Assembly: GCF_001687365.1 (NCBI RefSeq) | Contig: NZ_LGLV01000008.1 | Span: 186,001 to 250,000 of the forward strand | Direction of reading: 5' to 3' | Source: Pararhizobium polonicum | Lineage (GTDB): Bacteria > Pseudomonadota > Alphaproteobacteria > Rhizobiales > Rhizobiaceae | DNA: 64,000 nt | Notes under the pieces: generated by a model | Told to the model about the DNA's origin: nothing | Database searches by the model: none | The model's input: the letters and a program-made list of their open reading frames with translations, nothing else | Made by a program: the position numbers and the translations under genes | Shown: piece after piece, positions 16,928 to 26,669 of the stretch | Position numbering within the stretch: the stretch's first letter is position 1 | How the letters are laid out: each line of letters opens with the position of its first letter

Positions 16928-19900
16928 TCAGATCATGCCGGCTTCCGGGGCGATGGGCTTCTCCTTCGGCTTGTAGCCGAAGGAGCGGAGGGCGACGTAG
17001 AAGACCGGTGTCAGGAACAGGCCGAGGATGGTGACGCCGAGCATGCCGGAGAAGACGGCGGTGCCGAGCGACTGGCGCATTTCAGCACCCGGGCCGGTGG
17101 CGATCATCAGCGGCACGACGCCGAGGATGAAGGCGAAGGCGGTCATCAGGATCGGTCGCAGGCGCAGGCGGCTTGCCTCGATTGCGGCATTGACGGGGTT
17201 CATTCCGTCATCCTGCGCCTGGCGCGCGAACTCGACGATCAGGATGGCGTTCTTGGCCGCAAGGCCGATGAGGACGATCAGTCCGATCTGGGTCAGGATA
17301 TTGTTGTCTTGCCCCCTCAGATGCACGCCGATCAGCGCGGCCAGCACGGCCATCGGCACGACGAGAATGATCGCCAGGGGCAGGATCCAGCTTTCATACT
17401 GGGCCGACAGCGCCAGGAAGACGAAAATCACCGACAGCGCGAAGATGAAGATCGCCGTGTTGCCGGTGTTGCGCTCCTGGAAGGCGAGGTCGGTCCATTC
17501 GAATGAAGTCCCCGGTGGCAGGATCTTTGCCGCCAGTTCTTCCATCTTGTCGAGCGCGGTGCCGGTCGAAACGCCGGGGGCGGGGTTGCCCTGGACCGGA
17601 ACCGAGACATACATGTTGTAGCGCTGGACGAGCGAAGGGCCGGTAGTGTCGCGGATATCGACCAGCGTGCCGAGCGGCACCAGCGCGCCGGTGGCGGAGC
17701 GCACCTTCAGGTCGAGGATATCCTCCCGATCCAGCCGGTACTGTTGGTCGGCCTGCGCCCGCACCTGATAGACGCGGCCGAAGGCATTGAAGTCGTTGAC
17801 ATAGGACGTGCCGAGATTGATCGACAGGGTTTCGAAGATATTGGGAATCGGCACGCTCAGCGCGCGGGCCTTGTCGCGGTCGATCGCCAGGAAATATTGC
17901 GGGCTGGAGGCGGAGAAGGTGGTGAAGACGCCGGTCAGGCCTTCCGTCTGGTTGGCGGCGCCCATCATCTGATAGGCAAGGCCGAGCGCGCGGCGCATGT
18001 CGGAGCTTTCGCGATCGACGATCTGCATCTTGAAGCCGCCGGAATTGCCGATGCCGCGGATCGATGGCGGCGGCACGGCGATGATGAAGGCTTCCTGGAT
18101 GCTCTGCATCGTGCCGTAGAGCTGACCGATGATCTGGTTGGCGCTCTGCCCATGCTTCAGCCGCTCCTCGAACGTGTCGAAGGCGGCAAAGACCACGCCG
18201 GAATTCGAGGCATTTGTGAAGGTCGCCCCGTTGAAGCCGGAAAAGGCGACGGCATTCTTGACCCCCGGCACCTTGAGGATCATGTCGGACGCGCGCTGGA
18301 TGACGGCGTCGGTGCGGGCAAGCGAGGCGCCTTCGGGCAGTTGCACGACGACGATCGCATAGCCCTGGTCCATCGTCGGCACGAAACCGCGCGGCACGAT
18401 CTGCGCCATGTACCAGGTCCCCGCCAGCAATCCGAAAAAGACGATCAGGCTGGCGCCGAGCGCAACCCGCGTCGAGACGAGATGGCGCACCGCCCAGGAA
18501 TAGCCGTGGGTCATTCGATCGAAGCCGTTGTTGAAGCCGTTGGCAAGGCCCCTGCCGATACGCGTGAACGGATTGCGGGTTTCGTGATGTTCCTGATGCG
18601 GGCGCAGGATCAGGGCTGCGAGCGCCGGCGACAGGGTCAGCGAATTCAGCGCCGAGATCGCCGTTGCCACGGAGATGGTGACGGCGAACTGCAGGTAGAA
18701 CTGCCCGGATATGCCGGGGATGAAGGCCGTCGGCACGAAGACAGCGATCAACACCAGCGAGATGGCGATGACGGCGGTGCCGACCTCGTCCATGGTTACA
18801 TGCGCCGCCTGCTTGGGCGTCATCCCCTTGGCCAGGTTTCGCTCGACATTCTCGACCACGACGATCGCGTCATCCACCACGATGCCGATCGCCAGCACCA
18901 ATCCGAACAGGGTCAGCATGTTGAGCGAGAAGCCGAAGGCCAACAGAAGTGCGAAGGTTCCGATCAGCGATACGGGAATGGCGACGATGGGGATCAGCGC
19001 CGTGCGCCAGGACTGCAGGAAGACCAGCACCACGATGGCAACCAGAATGGCCGCTTCGAGGATGGTCTTGTAGACCTCGTTGATCGATTCCGCGATGAAT
19101 TCCGTCGGGTTGTAGACGATCGTATATTCGAGGCCCGGCGGGAAATCCTTCTTCAGGGTTTCCATCGTCGCCTTGATCTGTTCGGCGGCTTCGAGCGCAT
19201 TGGTTCCCGGCCGTGAGAATATGCCCAAGGCGACGGCGGCCTTACCGTTCAGATAGCTGTTGGTGACGTAATCCTTGGCGCCGAGCTCGATGCGGGCCAC
19301 GTCCTGCAGCTGGACGAGGCGGCCGCTGGCCGTCGCCTTGACGATGACGTAGCGGAACTGGCGGGCGTCGCTGAACCGGCCTTCCGTGGTGACGGTGTAC
19401 TGAAACGCATTGTTGCCCGCGTTCGGCGGTCCGCCGATCGAGCCGCCGGAGACCTGGACGTTCTGGTCGCGCAGCGACTGCACGACATCGCCGGATGTCA
19501 TGCCGTAGGAGGCGAGCTTTTCCGGATCGAGCCAGATGCGCAGCGCATATTCGCGCTCGCCGAACAGGATGACGTCGCCGACGCCGTCAAGGCGGACCAG
19601 CTGATCGCGGGCGCGGCTGCGGGCATAATTGGAGACGTAAAGCTGGTCGTAACGGTCGGTCGGCGACAGCAGATGAACGACCATCATCAGATCCGGCGAA
19701 CTTTTCGCCGTGGTGATGCCGATGCGGCGGACTTCTTCGGGCAGGCGCGGCTCGGCAATCGAGACGCGGTTCTGCACCAGCACCTGCGCCTTGTCGAGAT
19801 CGGTGCCGAGCTTGAAGGTGACGGTCAGTGCCATCGAGCCGTCGGCAGTCGAATAGGACGACATGTAGAGCATGTCCTCGACGCCGTTGATTTCCTGTTC

Positions 19901-20101
19901 GAGCGGGGTCGAGACGGTATTGGCGATCGTCTCGGCATCGGCGCCGGGATAGGCGGTGCGGATGACGATGGTCGGTGGTGCGATTTCCGGATACTGGGCG
20001 ACGGGAAGCTGGAAATAGGCGATGCCGCCGACAATCAGCATGACGATCGACAGGACCGAGGCGAAGATCGGCCTGTCTACGAAGAAATGGGCAAATCTCA
20101 T
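16928..20101 (-). CDS. RND multidrug efflux transporter, inner-membrane pump (AcrB/MexB family)
   Basis: A 1057-residue HAE1-type RND permease. It opens with FFVDRPIFASVLSIVMLIVGG (TM1) and PVAQYPEIAPPTIVI, and has the internal duplication of six-TM bundles with large periplasmic loops. The proton-relay aspartates are seen in TM4 as GIVVDDAIVVVENVERN. The pump exports hydrophobic drugs, detergents or host compounds in complex with the adaptor gene, whose stop overlaps this start by four bases (ATGA). No outer-membrane channel gene is adjacent, so a TolC encoded elsewhere must be used. Confidence 0.95.
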   Translation of the reverse strand: MRFAHFFVDRPIFASVLSIVMLIVGGIAYFQLPVAQYPEIAPPTIVIRTAYPGADAETIANTVSTPLEQEINGVEDMLYMSSYSTADGSMALTVTFKLGTDLDKAQVLVQNRVSIAEPRLPEEVRRIGITTAKSSPDLMMVVHLLSPTDRYDQLYVSNYARSRARDQLVRLDGVGDVILFGEREYALRIWLDPEKLASYGMTSGDVVQSLRDQNVQVSGGSIGGPPNAGNNAFQYTVTTEGRFSDARQFRYVIVKATASGRLVQLQDVARIELGAKDYVTNSYLNGKAAVALGIFSRPGTNALEAAEQIKATMETLKKDFPPGLEYTIVYNPTEFIAESINEVYKTILEAAILVAIVVLVFLQSWRTALIPIVAIPVSLIGTFALLLAFGFSLNMLTLFGLVLAIGIVVDDAIVVVENVERNLAKGMTPKQAAHVTMDEVGTAVIAISLVLIAVFVPTAFIPGISGQFYLQFAVTISVATAISALNSLTLSPALAALILRPHQEHHETRNPFTRIGRGLANGFNNGFDRMTHGYSWAVRHLVSTRVALGASLIVFFGLLAGTWYMAQIVPRGFVPTMDQGYAIVVVQLPEGASLARTDAVIQRASDMILKVPGVKNAVAFSGFNGATFTNASNSGVVFAAFDTFEERLKHGQSANQIIGQLYGTMQSIQEAFIIAVPPPSIRGIGNSGGFKMQIVDRESSDMRRALGLAYQMMGAANQTEGLTGVFTTFSASSPQYFLAIDRDKARALSVPIPNIFETLSINLGTSYVNDFNAFGRVYQVRAQADQQYRLDREDILDLKVRSATGALVPLGTLVDIRDTTGPSLVQRYNMYVSVPVQGNPAPGVSTGTALDKMEELAAKILPPGTSFEWTDLAFQERNTGNTAIFIFALSVIFVFLALSAQYESWILPLAIILVVPMAVLAALIGVHLRGQDNNILTQIGLIVLIGLAAKNAILIVEFARQAQDDGMNPVNAAIEASRLRLRPILMTAFAFILGVVPLMIATGPGAEMRQSLGTAVFSGMLGVTILGLFLTPVFYVALRSFGYKPKEKPIAPEAGMI

Positions 20102-21249
20102 TGGCCGTTCTCCGCAGTCGCCGCTTCGGGCGGCAGAACAACGAGCTTGGGATCGACGATGACGCCCGGCCGCAAGCGCGTCAGGCCGTTGACGACAAGG
20201 GTTTCATCGCCGGTCAGGCCTTCGCGGATGACGCGGTAGCCGTACAGCCTCGGGCCGATGCGCACCGGCTTCGTCGTGAAGCTGCCGTCGTCGGCAACGA
20301 CATAGACGACCCGCTGATCCTGATCAGAACCGACAGCTTCGTCGGGCACGAGAATGCCCCTGTAGGGATTGGAGGCACGCACCTCGACGCGGCCGAAAAG
20401 GCCCGGCTGCAGCACGAAATCCGGATTGTCGAAACGGGCCCGCACCCGCATGGTGCCGGTTTCCTGATCGACACGGTTTTCGGCGAAATCGAGCTTGCCC
20501 TTGAAGGGCTTCGCGGTGCTGTCAGCGATGGTCACGAAGACATCGAGCGATCCGCCGCCCTCCTGCAGATTGCTGCCGTGCTCGCGTGCCTGGCGGGCAT
20601 AGTTGAGCAGCCGGCGCTCGTCGACATCGAAGTAGAAGTCGATCGGATCGAGCGAGACGATCGTCGTCAGCGCCGTCTGGTCGGCCTGCACGAGGTTGCC
20701 GACCGAAATCAAGCGCCGGTCGATGCGGCCGCTCAGCGGCGCGATGATGGTGGTGTATTCCATGTCGAGCGAAGCCCGGGCGAGGCTCGCCTCTGCGCCG
20801 CGGACATTGGCTTGCGCCGACAGCAGTTCGCGCCGGCGATCGTCCAGGGTGGAGACCGAAAGCGATCCCTTCTGCACCAGTGATTCCGTGCGGGTAAATT
20901 CCGCGTCGGCAAAGGTCAGCGTGGATTTGGCGACTTCCAGGGACGAGGTGGCCACATCCAGCGCGGTCTTGAAGGGGCGCTGGTCGATGACGAAGAGCGG
21001 GTCGCCCTTTTTGACGATGGAGCCGTCCTTGAAATTCACCTGGTCGAGATAGCCGCCGACGCGTGAGCGGAGCGTCACTTCATCGACGGCCTCGAAGCGG
21101 CCGATGAATTCGTCGCTGTCGACGACATCGCGGACCACCGGCTTGGCCACGGTGACGACAGGCTTTGGTTGCTCCTGCGCGGAAGAAGGGTTTGCCGTCA
21201 GAACCGTGGAGAAAAGCAGTATCGCCGGAACCAGCCAGTGTCGTACCAT
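20098..21249 (-). CDS. RND efflux periplasmic adaptor subunit (AcrA/MexA family)
   Basis: A 383-residue membrane-fusion protein. A signal peptide (MVRHWLVPAILLFSTVLTANPSSAQ) precedes the beta-barrel/lipoyl/alpha-hairpin architecture, with RVGGYLDQVNFKDGSIVKKGDPLFVID in the lipoyl half and the PLSGRIDRRLISVGNLV counterpart. It links the AcrB-like pump to an outer-membrane channel. The ATG at 21249 is chosen because AGAGGG precedes it and the signal peptide starts there; the frame stays open for 72 more codons without protein character. It overlaps the pump gene by four bases. No local regulator is present. Confidence 0.92.
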   Translation of the reverse strand: MVRHWLVPAILLFSTVLTANPSSAQEQPKPVVTVAKPVVRDVVDSDEFIGRFEAVDEVTLRSRVGGYLDQVNFKDGSIVKKGDPLFVIDQRPFKTALDVATSSLEVAKSTLTFADAEFTRTESLVQKGSLSVSTLDDRRRELLSAQANVRGAEASLARASLDMEYTTIIAPLSGRIDRRLISVGNLVQADQTALTTIVSLDPIDFYFDVDERRLLNYARQAREHGSNLQEGGGSLDVFVTIADSTAKPFKGKLDFAENRVDQETGTMRVRARFDNPDFVLQPGLFGRVEVRASNPYRGILVPDEAVGSDQDQRVVYVVADDGSFTTKPVRIGPRLYGYRVIREGLTGDETLVVNGLTRLRPGVIVDPKLVVLPPEAATAENGQ

Positions 21250-21537
21250 TGTGAGCCCTCTGAAGCGAATGAACATCCCGATCCGCACGGTTGCGCGGGT
21301 CAGTTCGTGGAGCGTGCGCGATGGTCGCCTCTTGCCGGACGTCGGTGCTTGCGGGTCGTCGGGGCAGGAGTTCAACCAGGCTGCGGACGGTAAGGAATCT
21401 TCAGTTATTTCAATTGGATAGATTCTGAACCTGTCAGTAAGGCCAGTGTTTTGAGCCGCGGCCATGCCAGACAGGCTATGCTTTGTTCAGGCTTAGCTTA
21501 CATTATTCAGACAATGTGTCACCACGGAAAAGACACG
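21250..21537. promoter_or_regulatory. Upstream region of the RND operon
   Basis: This non-coding stretch should hold the promoter for the efflux operon (leftward). It contains an inverted repeat GAATCT (21395-21400) / AGATTC (21420-21425) around an AT-rich centre, a possible repressor site. No regulator gene is adjacent. I see no other structure here. Confidence 0.3.
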
Positions 21538-21579
21538 ACCCGGCGCGGAATTCGTGTTCCGCCGATGTGGGCGCCGGGT
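21538..21579 (-). terminator. Hairpin terminator after SDR gene
   Basis: ACCCGGCGC (21538-21546) pairs perfectly with GCGCCGGGT (21571-21579). An inner GGAA/TTCC stem is also possible. On the minus strand it immediately follows the SDR stop codon and is trailed by CGTGTCTTTTCC. Confidence 0.6.
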
Positions 21580-22320
21580 TCAGATCATACCGCCGTTGGC
21601 GCACAGCACCTGGCCGTTGATCCACGAGCCGTCGGGGCCGGCGAGGAAGGCGACGGCAGAGGCGATGTCGTCCGGGGTGCCGAGACGTTCCAGCGGGTTC
21701 ATCGCCGACAGGCGGGCAATCAGGTCGTCGCTCTTGCCGTTGAGGAAGAGGTCGGTGGCCGTCGGACCCGGGGCGACCGCGTTGACGGTGATGGTGCGGC
21801 CGCGCAGTTCCTTCGACAGGATGGCGGTCAGCGTTTCGACGGCAGCCTTGGTGGCGGCGTAGACACCGTAATGTTCAAGCTTCAGGCCGACGACGCTGGT
21901 CGAGAGACTGACGATGCGGCCACCGTCGCGCAGCCGCCTTGCCGCTTCCCGCAGCGTGTTGAAGGCGCCCTTGAGGTTGATGGCGATCTGGCGGTCGAAC
22001 AGGGCGTCCGAACTGTCGGCCAGCGGCGAGAGCATCATGATGCCGGCATTGTTGACCAGCACATCGACGCCGCCGAAGGCAGATTCCGCTGCGTCGAACA
22101 TGCGGCGGACGGCTTCCGGGTCGCTGACATCGGCTTTGGCAGTCAGTGCCCGGCCGCCTTTGTCCTCGATCGTCCGGGCCAGTGCCTCGGCCGGAGCAGC
22201 ATCGCCGGAATAATTGATGACGACGGTGAAGCCGTCGCTGGCCAGGCGTTCTGCGATGGCGGCACCAATGCCGCGGGATGCGCCGGTGACGATGGCCACC
22301 CTGTTGTTGTTGCCGGACAT
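21580..22320 (-). CDS. Short-chain dehydrogenase/reductase (classical SDR)
   Basis: A 246-residue NAD(P)-dependent oxidoreductase with Rossmann motif TGASRGIGAAIAE (residues 12-24), NNAG near residue 91, catalytic YGVYAATK (Tyr-x3-Lys) and the structural segment VNAVAPGPTATDLF. It resembles 3-oxoacyl-ACP reductase-like SDRs that act on diverse carbonyls or alcohols. It is divergent from a LysR regulator over 121 bp containing a TTCG-N7-CGAA site, an arrangement typical of LysR-controlled SDR genes. Substrate unknown. Confidence 0.9.
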   Translation of the reverse strand: MSGNNNRVAIVTGASRGIGAAIAERLASDGFTVVINYSGDAAPAEALARTIEDKGGRALTAKADVSDPEAVRRMFDAAESAFGGVDVLVNNAGIMMLSPLADSSDALFDRQIAINLKGAFNTLREAARRLRDGGRIVSLSTSVVGLKLEHYGVYAATKAAVETLTAILSKELRGRTITVNAVAPGPTATDLFLNGKSDDLIARLSAMNPLERLGTPDDIASAVAFLAGPDGSWINGQVLCANGGMI

Positions 22321-22418
22321 TGTCGTTCTCCTTGGGGATCTGCGCTGCGGCGTGTTTCGATGAGGGGAAGATGCCGCTTTTCACTCGGCGGATAATCGGG
22401 CATTCTTCGGCATCACTA

Positions 22419-22433
22419 TTCGAAATTGGCGAA
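22419..22433. promoter_or_regulatory. LysR-type operator TTCG-N7-CGAA
   Basis: TTCGAAATTGGCGAA is an interrupted palindrome of T-N11-A type located eight bases before the LysR start and 100 bp before the SDR start. It is well placed for autoregulation and SDR activation. Confidence 0.5.
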
Positions 22434-22441
22434 CAATCCCG

Positions 22442-23341
22442 ATGGACAGATTTGAGGCGATGCGGGTGTTTTCGCGCGTGGTGGAGCGGCGCAGCTTCAC
22501 GCTGGCCGCCGAGGACACCGGGCTTCCGCGCTCGACAGTGACCGACGCGGTGAAGCAGCTGGAAGCCCGGCTCGGCGTTCGTCTGCTGCAGCGCACGACC
22601 CGGCATGTCAGCCCGACGCTCGACGGCGAGGCTTACTACCGGCGCTGTCTCACCATTCTATCCGATATCGAGGATGCGGAAGGCGCCTTTGCCGGCGCCA
22701 AGCCGAAGGGGCTGCTGCGCGTCGATGTGCACGGCAAGCTGGCGCGGCATTTCGTTCTGCCCGGACTGCCGGCTTTCCTGACGGAATATCCGGATATCCA
22801 GCTTTACATGAGCGAAGGTGACAGGCTGGTGGACCCGGTCCGCGAGGGGATCGATTGCGTGCTGCGCGTCGGCGATCTGCAGGACAGCGACATGATCGCG
22901 CGGCGTGTGGCCCTGCTGGACGAGGTGACCTGCGTCTCGCCCGAATACATCGCCCGCTTCGGCATGCCGCAAAGCCTCGACGATCTGGCCGGCCACCAGA
23001 TGATCGGTTTCTGGTCGACGGCAACCGGCGGGCTGCTGCCGCTGGAATTCACGGTATCGGGGGCGATCCGCAACATTTCCCTGCCGGCGGTGATTTCGGT
23101 CAGTGGCGCCGATACGCTGGTCGCGGCCGCGCGGCTGGGGCTCGGCATCATGCAGGCGCCGCGCTATTCGCTGGAGGACGACCTGAAAAACGGCACGCTC
23201 GTCGCCATCCTGCCGGACCATCCACCGACCCGCACGCCGGTATCGCTGCTCTATCCCCGCAGCCGCCAGCTGTCGCCGCGCGTGCGTGTTTTCATCGACT
23301 GGCTTTCCCGCGAATTTGTCACACGGCAGGAAGATAAATAG
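22442..23341 (+). CDS. LysR-family regulator (AaeR/CrgA-like)
   Basis: A 299-residue LysR protein. It opens MDRFEAMRVFSRVVERRSFTLAAE, the hallmark of the AaeR/CrgA subgroup, with the recognition helix LPRSTVTDAVKQLEARLGVRLL and then the effector-binding domain containing YMSEGDRLVDPVREGIDCVLRVG. Regulators of this type commonly control a divergent oxidoreductase in response to an aromatic or reactive carbonyl. Here the divergent gene is the SDR. Confidence 0.9.
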   Translation: MDRFEAMRVFSRVVERRSFTLAAEDTGLPRSTVTDAVKQLEARLGVRLLQRTTRHVSPTLDGEAYYRRCLTILSDIEDAEGAFAGAKPKGLLRVDVHGKLARHFVLPGLPAFLTEYPDIQLYMSEGDRLVDPVREGIDCVLRVGDLQDSDMIARRVALLDEVTCVSPEYIARFGMPQSLDDLAGHQMIGFWSTATGGLLPLEFTVSGAIRNISLPAVISVSGADTLVAAARLGLGIMQAPRYSLEDDLKNGTLVAILPDHPPTRTPVSLLYPRSRQLSPRVRVFIDWLSREFVTRQEDK

Positions 23342-23526
23342 AAAGATCGCTGTTCGAGGCTTGCCTTTCGGCGGTTGCTGTCCCACATCCCCGCCAACTT
23401 TACGGTCCGTCTCCGGACGCTCCCGCCGCTCAGCGCGTTGCCGCGACGTTCAATTCCTGAAATCGATTCCGGATCAAGGGGTGATGCGCTAGACGTGTGA
23501 ATGGCGCAGGAATCAGGAAAATCGAC

Positions 23527-24744
23527 ATGAACGCAAACGATATCAGCGAGATTTCTGCCTGGTTGACGACGCAGGGCCTCAAGGGCATCGACGAAATGGA
23601 TATCGTCAACGGCTTCTGTCAGCGGGCCCGGGCGGCCGGGATGCGGCTCGATCGTGGCCTGGCGCTGATCGATACGCTGCATCCGGTCTATGAAGGGCGT
23701 GCGTTCCAGTGGGACAGCAAGGAGCCGGTGAAAACCGCCTTCGAGTATGGGCCGACGAATGAAGGCGTTTCGGCGGAGAACTGGGAGCGCTCGTCCTTCC
23801 ATCATATGCGTGAAAACAACGGGAATGAAATTCGCCGCCGCCTCGGTTTCGGCGATCCTCTCGATTTCTTCACTTTGGATACGCTACAGGCCTCCGGCCA
23901 CAAAGACTATATTGCAATGATCCATCGCTTTGCCCAGGACAGTCATATCGGCGATATGGATTGTTTCTATTCGCACTGGACGACCATGGACGAGGACGGC
24001 TTTCGCGATGAGGATATCGCGGCGCTTCGGCAGCTGGTGCCGGTGCTGGCGCTGGCGATCAAGGCGGGATCGCTGACGCGCGTCTCGCGCACCATTGCCG
24101 AGGTCTATCTGGGTGAAGACGCTGCCAAGCAGGTGCTCGAAGGCCGCATATCGCGCGGCAAGGCGGAGCGGATTTCGGCGGTGCTGTGGTTTTCGGACCT
24201 GCAGAACTATACCCGCATCTCCGACAACCTGCCGCCGGACGAGATCATTCCGTTCCTCAACGACTACGCCGACGCGGTCATCTCCTCCATCCATGAGGCC
24301 GGCGGCAATGTGCTGAAGCTGATCGGCGACGGCACGCTGGCGATCTTCAAGGCGGAAGAGCGCGAAGATGCCTGCGCCCGGGCGCTTCTGGCCGAGCAGA
24401 GTTTGCGGGAAAAACTCAAAGGGCTGAACGAACAGCGCCAGCAGCAGAGCCGTCCGGTGACCGAGGTTTATCTCGGCTTGCATATCGGGGATGTCTTCTA
24501 TGGCAATATCGGCTCGAGCGACCGGCTGGACTTCACCGTCATCGGCCCGGCCGTCAACGAGGTCAGCCGCATCGCCTCGATGTGCCGCTTCGTCGATCGC
24601 AGCGTCATCATGTCGTCGCAGTTCGTCGCGGCCGCACCGCCGCCGCGCAATTCGGAGGTGGTCTCCATCGGCCGCTATGCGCTGCGCGGTGTCAAGCGGG
24701 CCCAGGAACTGTTCACGCTGATGCCGCTGGAAAAGGCAGAGTAG
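23527..24744 (+). CDS. Class III adenylate/guanylate cyclase domain protein
   Basis: A 405-residue soluble protein. The C-terminal half is a class III nucleotidyl cyclase domain: FSDLQNYTRISDNLP and LIGDGTLAIF supply the two metal-binding Asp residues, and VIGPAVNEVSRIASMC the transition-state region. The N-terminal 190 residues have no recognisable sensory domain; similar rhizobial cyclases share it. It would produce cAMP, or possibly cGMP, in the cytoplasm. AGGAA before ATG 23527 decides the start over a GTG ten codons upstream. Monocistronic. Rhizobia carry many such cyclases. Confidence 0.87.
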   Translation: MNANDISEISAWLTTQGLKGIDEMDIVNGFCQRARAAGMRLDRGLALIDTLHPVYEGRAFQWDSKEPVKTAFEYGPTNEGVSAENWERSSFHHMRENNGNEIRRRLGFGDPLDFFTLDTLQASGHKDYIAMIHRFAQDSHIGDMDCFYSHWTTMDEDGFRDEDIAALRQLVPVLALAIKAGSLTRVSRTIAEVYLGEDAAKQVLEGRISRGKAERISAVLWFSDLQNYTRISDNLPPDEIIPFLNDYADAVISSIHEAGGNVLKLIGDGTLAIFKAEEREDACARALLAEQSLREKLKGLNEQRQQQSRPVTEVYLGLHIGDVFYGNIGSSDRLDFTVIGPAVNEVSRIASMCRFVDRSVIMSSQFVAAAPPPRNSEVVSIGRYALRGVKRAQELFTLMPLEKAE

Positions 24745-24756
24745 CGGCCGATTCCG

Positions 24757-25827
24757 TCAGACCTTCCGGCCGTCCTCATCGAAGAAATGCAGGTTCGGTA
24801 TCGGCAATCTGACAGCCACATTCCCCTGCATGCCGAGGAAGCGGCGGTCGAGGGTGAAGGCCTTGAAGGCGACGGGTCCGAGCTTGAGGTGGACGATGAT
24901 GCCGAAGCCGGTGGGTTCGACGAGATCGACGGCCGCCATCATCACATCCGGCCCTTCGGCGCCGAGAACCACGTGCTCCGGCCGGATCCCGAGCGTGGCG
25001 CGGCTGCCGTCTGCGAGATTGGCTGTGCCGTCGAGCGGCAGGACGATGCCGCCGGTGAGCGCGAAACTGGCGGTATCGCCGGTCGCCATGTAGCGTCCCT
25101 CGAAGAAGTTCATGCCCGGCGAACCGATGAAGCCGGCGACGAAGAGGTTGGCGGGGTTGTCGTAGAGTTCGAGCGGGCTGCCGACCTGCTGGATGATGCC
25201 GCCATGCATGGCAACGATGCGGTCGGCGAGCGTCATCGCCTCGATCTGGTCATGGGTGACGTAGATCGAGGTGGCGCCGAGGTCCTGGTGCAGCTTCTTG
25301 ATTTCGGCGCGCATCTGTTCGCGCAGGCGGGCGTCGAGATTGGACAGCGGCTCGTCGAACAGGAATGCCTTGGGTTCGCGCACGATGGCGCGGCCCATGG
25401 CGACGCGTTGGCGCTGACCGCCGGAAAGCGCCTTCGGACGCCGTTCCATCAGCGGATCGAGACCGAGCTTGTTTGCGGCACCGGCAACCACCGTGGCGAT
25501 CTTTTCCTTGGCCGTCTTTCTCAAGCGCAGGCTGTAGCTCATGTTCTTCGCCACGCTCATATGCGGATAGAGCGCATAGGACTGGAACACCATGGCGATG
25601 TCGCGGTCCTTGGGCGCAAGGTCGTTGACGCGTTTTCCGTCGATGCGGATCTCGCCGTCAGTGACTCCTTCGAGACCGGCGATCATCCGCAGCAATGTCG
25701 ACTTGCCGCAGCCGGAGGGGCCGACGAGCACGACGAATTCGCCGTCCCTGATCTCAAGGTCGATGCCGTGCAGCACCGGATGAATGCCGTAGGACTTGCG
25801 GATGTTGGCGATATCGATGGATGCCAT
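24757..25827 (-). CDS. Carbohydrate-type ABC transporter ATP-binding protein (UgpC/MalK family)
   Basis: A 356-residue ATPase. Walker [11 protein letters not shown]-loop [13 protein letters not shown], signature [14 protein letters not shown], Walker [12 protein letters not shown] and [10 protein letters not shown] are intact, with the C-terminal MalK-type OB/TOBE regulatory fold (GIRPEHV). It is the last gene of a six-gene leftward operon headed by a GntR regulator. It starts four bases from the stop of the upstream permease. The transported solute is probably a sugar or sugar-like compound, by subfamily only. Confidence 0.92.
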   Translation of the reverse strand: MASIDIANIRKSYGIHPVLHGIDLEIRDGEFVVLVGPSGCGKSTLLRMIAGLEGVTDGEIRIDGKRVNDLAPKDRDIAMVFQSYALYPHMSVAKNMSYSLRLRKTAKEKIATVVAGAANKLGLDPLMERRPKALSGGQRQRVAMGRAIVREPKAFLFDEPLSNLDARLREQMRAEIKKLHQDLGATSIYVTHDQIEAMTLADRIVAMHGGIIQQVGSPLELYDNPANLFVAGFIGSPGMNFFEGRYMATGDTASFALTGGIVLPLDGTANLADGSRATLGIRPEHVVLGAEGPDVMMAAVDLVEPTGFGIIVHLKLGPVAFKAFTLDRRFLGMQGNVAVRLPIPNLHFFDEDGRKV

Positions 25828-25831
25828 GGGA

Positions 25832-26665
25832 TCAGCCTTTCACGGCGCCGGCCGTCAGGCCCTGCACGAGATAACGTTGGATCAACAGGAAGAACAGGCA
25901 GGCCGGGATGAGCGCCATGACACCCGCCGCCATCATCTGTCCGAAGTCGACCGAGAATTTCGACACGAAGGAAAGCAGCCCGACCGGGAAGGTCGCCGCG
26001 TCATTGCCGGAGATCAGCATCAGCGAGAACAGCAGTTCGCTCCAGGCCGCCGTGAAGACGAAGCCGAGCGTCGCGGCGATGCCGGGCAGCGTCAGCGGTA
26101 GGATGATCTGGCGGAAGGCAACGAACTGTGTGGCGCCGTCGATCATCGCGGCCTCTTCGAGATCCTTCGGAATGCCGTCGAAGAAGGACTGCATCAGGAA
26201 GGTGGCGAAGGGAACGTTGAAGGCGGTGTAGACGATGATGAGGCCGGTCAGGCTGTTGGTGAGGCCAAGGGGCGAGAGGATCTTGAAGATCGGCGCCACC
26301 AGCATGACCAGCGGAAACATCTGGGTCAGAAGCATCAGCGCCACGATCCAGTATTTGCCGCGGAAACGGAAGCGCGAGAGGGCATAGCCTGCCAGCGAGG
26401 CAAGTACCGTCACGATGACAGCGGTCGAGCCGGAGACGATCAGGCTATTCTTGAAAAATACGGGAAAATCACTGTGTTTCAGCACGAACTCGAAATGCTC
26501 GAAGCTGGTGCGCGACGGCCACATCTTGATGCCCTCGGAATAGAGCAGCTTGTTGGGCGTCACGGAAACCTTGAGCAGCCAGTAGAGCGGAAACAGCGCG
26601 AAGACGACATAGGCGAGGATGGCCAGACGATGTGCGAGGATGGAGACGATGCGTTTTGCGGTCAT
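25832..26665 (-). CDS. Carbohydrate-type ABC permease (MalG-like)
   Basis: A 277-residue permease with six hydrophobic segments and the EAA loop [29 protein letters not shown], characteristic of MalG/UgpE. It forms the channel with the MalF-like protein encoded four bases upstream. Its closing residues are followed within four bases by the ATPase start. Confidence 0.92.
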   Translation of the reverse strand: MTAKRIVSILAHRLAILAYVVFALFPLYWLLKVSVTPNKLLYSEGIKMWPSRTSFEHFEFVLKHSDFPVFFKNSLIVSGSTAVIVTVLASLAGYALSRFRFRGKYWIVALMLLTQMFPLVMLVAPIFKILSPLGLTNSLTGLIIVYTAFNVPFATFLMQSFFDGIPKDLEEAAMIDGATQFVAFRQIILPLTLPGIAATLGFVFTAAWSELLFSLMLISGNDAATFPVGLLSFVSKFSVDFGQMMAAGVMALIPACLFFLLIQRYLVQGLTAGAVKG

Positions 26666-26669
26666 GATC

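Noticed and set aside
17744..19216. A 490-codon plus-strand frame inside the RND pump
   Set aside because: Shadow of the AcrB-like gene in GC-rich DNA, without independent motifs.
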